In this document: one piece after another, positions 61,976 through 64,000 of the stretch | Position numbering within the stretch: position 1 is the stretch's first letter | Layout: each line of letters begins with the position of its first letter | NCBI RefSeq assembly: GCF_023380225.1 | Contig: NZ_CP093362.1 | Location: 620,001 to 684,000, forward strand | Source of the DNA: Apilactobacillus apisilvae | Lineage (GTDB): Bacteria; Bacillota; Bacilli; Lactobacillales; Lactobacillaceae | Length of the DNA: 64,000 nucleotides | Direction: 5' to 3' | Notes under the pieces: model-generated | Databases searched by the model: none | Told to the model about the DNA's origin: nothing | What the model saw: the letters and a program-made list of their open reading frames with translations, nothing else | Made by a program: the position numbers and the translations under genes

Positions 61976-62054
61976 ATACAAAAAATGAGAAAACAACTCA
62001 ACTACATCTCCACTTTCATATAAAAGTAAGAATTAGTCAAATTATTTTCTCATT
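61976..62054 (-). terminator. Terminator of the tRNA cluster, long-armed
   Basis: AATGAGAAAA (61984-61993) and TTTTCTCATT (62045-62054) enclose about 50 bases with a smaller hairpin around ACTTTCATATAAAAGT; T-run follows leftward. Confidence 0.6.
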
Positions 62055-62065
62055 ATAAAAGATTA

Positions 62066-62139
62066 TCGGGAAGACAGGATTCGAACCTGCGACCCCCTGG
62101 TCCCAAACCAGGTGCTCTACCAAGCTGAGCTACTTCCCG
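62066..62139 (-). tRNA. tRNA-Pro (anticodon TGG)
   Basis: Cloverleaf with acceptor CGGGAAG/CTTCCCG, anticodon loop TTTGGGA, T arm GCAGG-TTCGAAT-CCTGT. Last gene of the eight-tRNA cluster; CCA not encoded. Confidence 0.96.
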
Positions 62140-62150
62140 AAATAAAAAAA

Positions 62151-62224
62151 TGCACCCAGTAGGACTCGAACCTACAACCTTCTGATTCGTAGTCAGACAC
62201 TCTATCCAGTTGCGCTATGGGTGC
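62151..62224 (-). tRNA. tRNA-Arg (anticodon ACG)
   Basis: Acceptor GCACCCA/TGGGTGC, anticodon loop CTACGAA; A34 should be edited to inosine to read CGT, CGC and CGA. Confidence 0.96.
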
Positions 62225-62245
62225 AAAATAATATATTCAATTAAA

Positions 62246-62331
62246 TGCCGAGGACCGGGATCGAACCGGTACGGTTATTACTAACCGCAGGATTTTAAGT
62301 CCTGTGCGTCTGCCAATTCCGCCACCCCGGC
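62246..62331 (-). tRNA. tRNA-Leu (anticodon TAA)
   Basis: Class II tRNA of 86 bases with long variable arm CGGTTAGTAATAACCG; acceptor GCCGGGG, anticodon loop CTTAAAA. Confidence 0.96.
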
Positions 62332-62351
62332 AGGCATTTTACAATATAAAA

Positions 62352-62423
62352 AGCGGAAGACGAGATTCGAACTCGCGACCCCCACCATGGCAAGGTGATG
62401 TTCTACCACTGAACTACTTCCGC
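62352..62423 (-). tRNA. tRNA-Gly (anticodon GCC)
   Basis: Acceptor GCGGAAG/CTTCCGC, discriminator T, anticodon loop TTGCCAT. Confidence 0.96.
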
Positions 62424-62426
62424 ATA

Positions 62427-62500
62427 TGCCGACTAGATGATTCGAACACCCGACCTCTTCATTACTAGTGAAGCGCTCTAGCCAACTGAGCTAAGTCGGC
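62427..62500 (-). tRNA. tRNA-Thr (anticodon AGT)
   Basis: Acceptor GCCGACT/AGTCGGC, anticodon stem CTTCA/TGAAG and loop CTAGTAA, giving anticodon AGT. The T stem GGGTG/CATCT holds two wobble pairs. In many relatives this cluster position is Thr(TGT), so A34 (probable inosine) is notable. Confidence 0.93.
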
Positions 62501-62518
62501 AGTATATGCTGTGCATAA

Positions 62519-62602
62519 TGCGGGCGAAGGGATTCGAACCCCCACTTCCATATAGAAACTAGAACCTAAATCTAGCGCGTCTGCCAGTTCCGCCACGCCC
62601 GC
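62519..62602 (-). tRNA. tRNA-Leu (anticodon TAG)
   Basis: Class II tRNA of 84 bases, acceptor GCGGGCG/CGCCCGC, anticodon loop TTTAGGT, extended variable arm. Confidence 0.95.
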
Positions 62603-62624
62603 AAGTTGCTTTTTTAAATTGTAA

Positions 62625-62697
62625 TGAGCCGTGGCAGGTTCGAACTGCCGACCCTCTGATTAAAAGTCAGATGCTCTACCGGCTGAGCTAACGGCTC
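62625..62697 (-). tRNA. tRNA-Lys (anticodon TTT)
   Basis: Acceptor GAGCCGT/ACGGCTC, anticodon loop CTTTTAA. Confidence 0.96.
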
Positions 62698-62699
62698 AA

Positions 62700-62772
62700 T
62701 GGAGGATACAGGGCTCGAACCTGTGACCTCCTGCTTGTAAGGCAGATGCTCTCCCAACTGAGCTAATCCTCC
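62700..62772 (-). tRNA. tRNA-Val (anticodon TAC)
   Basis: Acceptor GGAGGAT/ATCCTCC, anticodon loop CTTACAA. First gene of the cluster; TTGTCTTAACAAGACAA (62792-62808) forms a hairpin in its 5' leader. Confidence 0.96.
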
Positions 62773-62815
62773 ATAAGGTCTTTCCGATAAATTGTCTTAA
62801 CAAGACAACTATTTA

Positions 62816-62844
62816 ATAATATCACTTAAGTTTTAGAAAGTCAA
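62816..62844 (-). promoter_or_regulatory. Promoter of the tRNA cluster
   Basis: Minus strand TTGACT (62844-62839) and TATTAT (62821-62816) with a 17-bp spacer, about 45 bp before tRNA-Val. The remaining gap to serS holds a weak AAAAATAG/CTATTTTT hairpin and nothing else I recognise. Confidence 0.65.
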
Positions 62845-62943
62845 TAACTTTTTTAAATTATATTTTTGCATATCTCAAAAACTCAACAAAAAATAGTATA
62901 TCTAAAATCAGACCATTTGTCTACCCTATTTTTAAATTTTTTA

Positions 62944-62973
62944 TAAAAAAGAGACAATCATCGAGATTGTCTC
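62944..62973 (-). terminator. serS terminator
   Basis: GAGACAATC (62951-62959) and GATTGTCTC (62965-62973) with a T-run read leftward. Confidence 0.85.
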
Positions 62974-62989
62974 AAATTTAAAATAATAA

Positions 62990-64000
62990 TTAGTCTTCTT
63001 TTGTAATCTTCTTCATACCATGCATATATGGTTGTAATACTTCTGGAATATCAACAGTTCCGTCTTCATTTTGATAATTCTCCAAAATAGCAGCAACTGT
63101 TCTACCAACAGCAAGTCCTGATCCATTTAATGTATGAACATATTGTAATTTACCATTTTCATCACGGTATTGGATATGAGATCTTCTAGCTTGGAAGTCA
63201 GTTGTATTTGAGCAACTTGAAATTTCACGATAGCGACCTTGTGCAGGCATCCATACTTCCAAATCATGAGTCATTGCAGCAGTAAAACTCATATCACTAG
63301 TAGTTAAAGTAATTACATGGTATGGAATCTTTAATAATTTAAGTAATGATTCAGCATGTTCAGTGATACTTTCTAACGCATCCCATGAATCTTCTGGCTT
63401 AGTGAATTGTACCATTTCAACCTTATTAAATTGGTGTAAACGAATTAATCCACGAGTATCACGACCAGCACTACCAGCTTCTGATCTGAATGCAGGTGTT
63501 AAAGCAGTAAACTTAACTGGTAATTTTTCGGTTGGAATAACTTCATCGCGATAGTAATTAACCAATGGCACTTCTGCTGTTGGAATCATTGTCAAATCAC
63601 TGTCAGCAATTTCGAATCCAGCTTTATTTTCTAAGAACTTAGGAAATTGACCAGTTCCATACATTGAGGCTGAATTTACCATGTATGGTGGCAATACTTC
63701 TTTATAACCTGCTTTATCATTTTGATCTAAGTAGAAATTATAAACAGCACGTTCTAGCTTAGCACCAGCACCCATATAGTAAACAAAACGACTACCAGCA
63801 ACTTTAGCACTAGCATCAAAATCTAAAATTCCTAATTTTTCACCAATGTCCCAATGATGTTTGGGTTCGAAGTTGAAATCACGAGTTTTCCCAATTTTAC
63901 GTAATTCAACAGCACCCTCTTCAGTTAAACTAACTGGAACGTCATCTGCAGGAATATTTGGTAAATGAGCTGCCAAATCTTGTTGGTCTTTTTCTACTTT
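62990..64000 (-). CDS. serS: Serine-tRNA ligase (partial, N-terminus outside window)
   Basis: Charges tRNA-Ser. The C-terminal 336 residues are here: [10 protein letters not shown] linker, then the class II core with motif 2 [25 protein letters not shown] sequence ([17 protein letters not shown]), [16 protein letters not shown], and motif 3 [16 protein letters not shown]. The frame continues unbroken through the window edge with the end of the coiled-coil arm ([12 protein letters not shown]), so the start lies outside. Confidence 0.96.
   Translation of the reverse strand, partial: KVEKDQQDLAAHLPNIPADDVPVSLTEEGAVELRKIGKTRDFNFEPKHHWDIGEKLGILDFDASAKVAGSRFVYYMGAGAKLERAVYNFYLDQNDKAGYKEVLPPYMVNSASMYGTGQFPKFLENKAGFEIADSDLTMIPTAEVPLVNYYRDEVIPTEKLPVKFTALTPAFRSEAGSAGRDTRGLIRLHQFNKVEMVQFTKPEDSWDALESITEHAESLLKLLKIPYHVITLTTSDMSFTAAMTHDLEVWMPAQGRYREISSCSNTTDFQARRSHIQYRDENGKLQYVHTLNGSGLAVGRTVAAILENYQNEDGTVDIPEVLQPYMHGMKKITKED

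Noticed and set aside
62830-62850. AGTCAA before the tRNA cluster as a CtsR site
   Set aside because: There is only one half; it is better explained as the -35 TTGACT of the tRNA promoter.

Overview
The window is AT-rich, densely packed Firmicute DNA and fits a heterofermentative member of the Lactobacillaceae; the Fructilactobacillus/Apilactobacillus neighbourhood is my guess, not shown by the sequence alone. Supporting signs are AGGAGG-type ribosome binding sites, TTGACN/TATAAT promoters with 17-bp spacers, many TTG and GTG starts, zinc-type S14, ctsR-clpC without mcsAB, a CamS lipoprotein gene, a gluconate permease and kinase, and the order rplQ-ecfA1-ecfA2-ecfT-truA-rplM-rpsI typical of lactobacilli. 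There is no rRNA, CRISPR array or prophage.

Region by region. 1-2.5 kb: a gluconate permease (cut by the window edge) divergent from a GRP-type sugar permease, with cre-like sites between them. 2.5-8.4 kb: a phosphate operon pstS-pstC-pstA-pstB-pstB-phoU ending in a response regulator with a degenerate receiver; in front of pstS lie four hexamers at 11-bp steps, a Pho-box layout. 8.4-13.8 kb: tRNA-Arg(CCT), a DEAD-box helicase, a GH25 lysozyme-like gene that has lost its catalytic acids, gluconokinase and an amino-acid permease. 13.8-25 kb: rlmD, then a probable operon pcrA-ligA-camS-gatC-gatA-gatB-dagK. 25-28.6 kb: xpt, a GH73 glucosaminidase, a small DUF2187-like gene, an intact IS3-family element sitting in the loop of a terminator between convergent genes, and an ECF S-component gene. 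28.7-50.5 kb: the ribosomal superoperon, read leftward: rpsL-rpsG-fusA, then rpsJ through rplQ with secY, adk, infA and rpoA, then ecfA1-ecfA2-ecfT-truA-rplM-rpsI. 50.6-51.3 kb: a prepilin peptidase gene (competence) on the plus strand. 51.3-61.9 kb: rpoB-rpoC with a structured leader and internal terminator, and ctsR-clpC with a CtsR operator. 62-64 kb: an eight-tRNA cluster with its own promoter, then serS, cut by the window edge.

Most of the window is core information processing. The accessory interest is small-scale: three genes (prepilin peptidase, ECF S component, GH25-like) have a good Shine-Dalgarno followed by ATT or ATC and no canonical start codon; the response regulator of the pst operon looks unable to be phosphorylated in the usual way; several leaders (rpoB, rplM, rpsJ, rpsL, and the rpsG-fusA and rplQ-ecfA1 gaps) are structured enough to be cis-regulatory RNAs. 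Start codons were re-assigned from Shine-Dalgarno spacing in many genes, so some coordinates differ from a longest-frame reading.
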